Assembly: GCA_023436685.1 (NCBI GenBank)
Contig: JAEZIL010000016.1
Coordinates: 1 to 6,288 of the forward strand
Direction of reading: 5' to 3'
Source: Bacteroidota bacterium
GTDB lineage: Bacteria > Bacteroidota > Bacteroidia > Chitinophagales > Chitinophagaceae
Length of the DNA stretch: 6,288 bases
Part shown: positions 6,029 to 6,288 of the stretch, piece by piece
Numbering within the stretch: the stretch's first letter is position 1
How the letters are laid out: every line of letters begins with the position of its first letter
Translations under genes and position numbers: made by a program
The notes under the pieces: generated by a model
Told to the model about the DNA's origin: nothing
Databases searched by the model: none
The model's input: only the letters and a program-made list of their open reading frames with translations

Positions 6029-6052
6029 AAAGGCAGCCCTCGGGCTGCCTTT
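6029..6052. terminator. Strong bidirectional rho-independent terminator
   Basis: AAAGGCAGCCC (6029-6039) and GGGCTGCCTTT (6042-6052) form a perfect 11-base inverted repeat around TC, probably folding as a 10-pair stem with a CTCG tetraloop. On the minus strand the stem runs directly into TTTTT. On the plus strand TTT is followed by GGATTTTATT. It sits between two converging genes, the small membrane protein (+) and the outer-membrane protein (-), and can end both transcripts. The rest of 5936-6081 contains no ORF I can support. Confidence 0.88.
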
Positions 6053-6081
6053 GGATTTTATTAAGCTTATGTTATATAATG

Positions 6082-6288
6082 CTAAAGAAACAAATTGAGT
6101 TGCAAGGAAAAAGCATTGATGCGCGGGCGCTCACCCTCACTTATTATTACCGGATTGGCAGAAATAAGGATGGGATCATGTTTAATGTCTGACAGATATG
6201 TAAGCAGCGAATATTTAGCATCTATAGATACCCGCTTAGTGAATGAATATCCCAAACCTAAATCGAAACCACCTGCAGTATAATATCG
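6082..6288 (-). CDS. C-terminal end of a probable outer-membrane beta-barrel protein (5' part outside window)
   Basis: On the minus strand an open frame enters at base 6288 and ends at TAG (6082-6084), giving 68 residues. It reads with alternating polar and hydrophobic residues: GFDLGLGYSFTKRVSIDAKY (strand-turn-strand) and, at the end, FSLQLNLFL. Glycine-rich paired strands ('LGYSF.KR.S.DAKY') and a terminal hydrophobic strand ending in Leu are typical of porin-family/OmpA-like beta-barrels that insert through the BAM complex. The loop between (about residues 33-57, with two prolines and several charged residues) would be an extracellular loop. The family cannot be fixed from the fragment, and a barrel domain at the end of a larger protein is possible. 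The stop is 30 bases from the bidirectional terminator. Confidence 0.75.
   Translation of the reverse strand, partial: RYYTAGGFDLGLGYSFTKRVSIDAKYSLLTYLSDIKHDPILISANPVIISEGERPRINAFSLQLNLFL

Noticed and set aside
6095..6283. Plus-strand 62-codon frame near the window end
   Set aside because: The minus strand reads through to a beta-barrel-like C-terminus ending in FSLQLNLFL and fits the bidirectional terminator; the plus frame has no start context or domain.

Overview
The window looks like ordinary chromosomal DNA of a Bacteroidota bacterium, probably from the Chitinophagales/Sphingobacteriales side. This rests on a Bacteroidota-type Mpl ligase, an RNase Y with a transmembrane anchor, KH domain and HD domain, a DUF4373 (Lin1244/Lin1753-like) protein, starts without clear Shine-Dalgarno sequences, and one promoter matching the Bacteroidota pattern TTTG-N20-TAnnTTTG. 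The assignment is inferred from gene content, not from a marker gene.

Layout, left to right. On the minus strand, 1-884 is the N-terminal two thirds of a muropeptide ligase (mpl) that runs off the window start. Diverging from it, 947-1087 (+) encodes a 46-residue lipoprotein and ends at a hairpin terminator (1117-1139). Positions 1147-2031 (-) encode a DUF4373 replication-initiator-like protein with a low-complexity linker. Its upstream region holds a dispersed-type imperfect palindrome (core 2084-2166) and a good Bacteroidota promoter (2182-2213). Next come a probable two-gene minus-strand unit, rny (2946-4541) followed after 17 bases by a membrane protein with a pseudopilin-like tail (2251-2928). 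A divergent intergenic region leads to a plus-strand cytoplasmic-looking SH3b-NlpC/P60 peptidase (about 4702-5514) and a 100-residue GlsB/YeaQ-like membrane protein (5633-5935). A strong bidirectional terminator (6029-6052) separates the latter from the C-terminal end of a minus-strand outer-membrane beta-barrel protein (6082-6288) that runs off the window end.

There is a loose cell-envelope theme. Mpl reloads recycled murein peptide onto UDP-MurNAc, NlpC/P60 enzymes of the YkfC type trim such peptides, and a lipoprotein, an inner-membrane protein and a beta-barrel protein lie nearby. RNase Y is a housekeeping mRNA-decay enzyme. I do not see a defence system, CRISPR array, rRNA or tRNA gene, integrase or transposase. 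The least explained items are the tiny lipoprotein, the palindromic repeat inside the predicted leader of the DUF4373 gene, the pentanucleotide tract inside that gene, and the membrane/pseudopilin-like protein behind rny.
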